A DNA stretch of 6,330 nt from Pseudomonadota bacterium (lineage in GTDB: Bacteria > Desulfobacterota > Desulfarculia > Desulfarculales > JAHJDS01): positions 1 to 6,330 of the forward strand of contig JAHJDS010000111.1 in the NCBI GenBank assembly GCA_018812395.1, written 5' to 3'. The translations under genes were made by a program, and so were the position numbers. Under the pieces are notes generated by a model, which searched no databases, had not been told where the DNA came from, and saw nothing but the letters and a program-made list of their open reading frames with translations. Numbering within the stretch: position 1 is the first letter of the stretch; every line of letters begins with the position of its first letter. Shown here one piece after another: positions 6,223 through 6,330 of the stretch.

Positions 6223-6330
6223 TTAGTCTTGCCTCGGATGTTCTTGACTATATACTTTTAATATATCACAATGAGCCGCCAAACTCAATGCCATACACAA
6301 CAAGTTAGCATAAACTGTTATTTGTCTATA
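6223..6330 (-). CDS. Possible C-terminal end of an upstream gene (partial)
   Basis: This is the only minus-strand frame open from the right window edge. It runs 35 codons to a TAA at 6225-6223 and ends in VYSQEHPRQD. It would be the tail of a gene starting outside the window, followed 20 nt later by the 49-residue frame and then the terminator-like hairpin. An open run of this length is not rare by chance, and I recognise no domain. If translation instead began at the internal ATG at 6294, the product would be only 23 residues with no ribosome site. Confidence 0.25.
   Translation of the reverse strand, partial: YRQITVYANLLCMALSLAAHCDILKVYSQEHPRQD

Larger units (their letters stand above)
5461..6330. 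other. AT-rich upstream region without a convincing complete gene
   Basis: About 39% GC by hand count (335 of 870 bases), against 67% in 5401-5460, so the break is sharp and falls at the 5' end of RS-A. It contains the candidate promoter, the inverted repeat, a terminator-like hairpin and two short weak frames listed separately. Between about 5565 and 6040 the only sizeable open frame is a 96-codon minus-strand frame (5973-5683) starting with GTG. It has no ribosome site and no recognisable family. I see no tRNA, CRISPR or insertion-sequence ends. It could be a long intergenic region, a decayed mobile element or foreign DNA. Confidence 0.6.

Noticed and set aside
6135..6305. Plus-strand open frame of about 55 codons including an ATG at 6200
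   Set aside because: No Shine-Dalgarno before the ATG. It competes with the minus-strand frame, which has a good RBS. Kept only as a caution.
1..6330. CRISPR array, tRNA or rRNA
   Set aside because: No regularly spaced direct repeats and no cloverleaf or rRNA-like segments were seen on either strand.

Overview
The window is almost entirely filled by five consecutive minus-strand genes (109-5422), all encoding radical SAM enzymes with a C-terminal SPASM-type iron-sulfur domain. In order of transcription they are called RS-A (4322-5422), RS-B (3279-4325), RS-C (2249-3286), RS-D (1170-2231) and RS-E (109-1173). Each is about 345-366 residues long. Each has an N-terminal CX3CX2C motif for the SAM-binding [4Fe-4S] cluster and a C-terminal C-X17-CC...C-X2-C set (C-X4-C in RS-B). 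No other gene type is visible in the block. Junctions overlap by 4-8 bp or are separated by only 17 nt, so this is almost certainly one operon.

The five proteins fall into three types by motif: type I (RS-A, RS-D), type II (RS-C, RS-E) and type III (RS-B alone). Types I and II alternate along the operon and share a tyrosine/arginine/tryptophan motif ahead of the radical SAM core. This suggests repeated duplication and division of labour, possibly sequential modification of one substrate. The substrate is not identifiable from the window. No peptide precursor, glycosyltransferase, transporter or regulator gene can be seen, and the operon may continue past position 1.

Upstream of RS-A (about 5460-6330) the base composition drops abruptly to about 39% GC by hand count, while sampled lines of RS-A to RS-D are about 63-75% GC. 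This stretch has no convincing full gene. It holds a perfect TATAAT hexamer facing the operon, a 10-nt inverted repeat beside it (possible operator), and a terminator-like hairpin with a U6 tract at 6043-6106. It also holds two weak open frames at the far right: the last 35 codons of a possible upstream gene, then a 49-codon frame with a good ribosome binding site. The layout suggests an upstream transcript ending near 6043 and a separately promoted radical SAM operon starting near 5507.

The organism looks like a GC-rich bacterium, since Shine-Dalgarno sites and GTG starts are used. The abundance of oxygen-sensitive radical SAM enzymes suggests an anaerobic or microaerobic lifestyle. I cannot place it taxonomically from the sequence.
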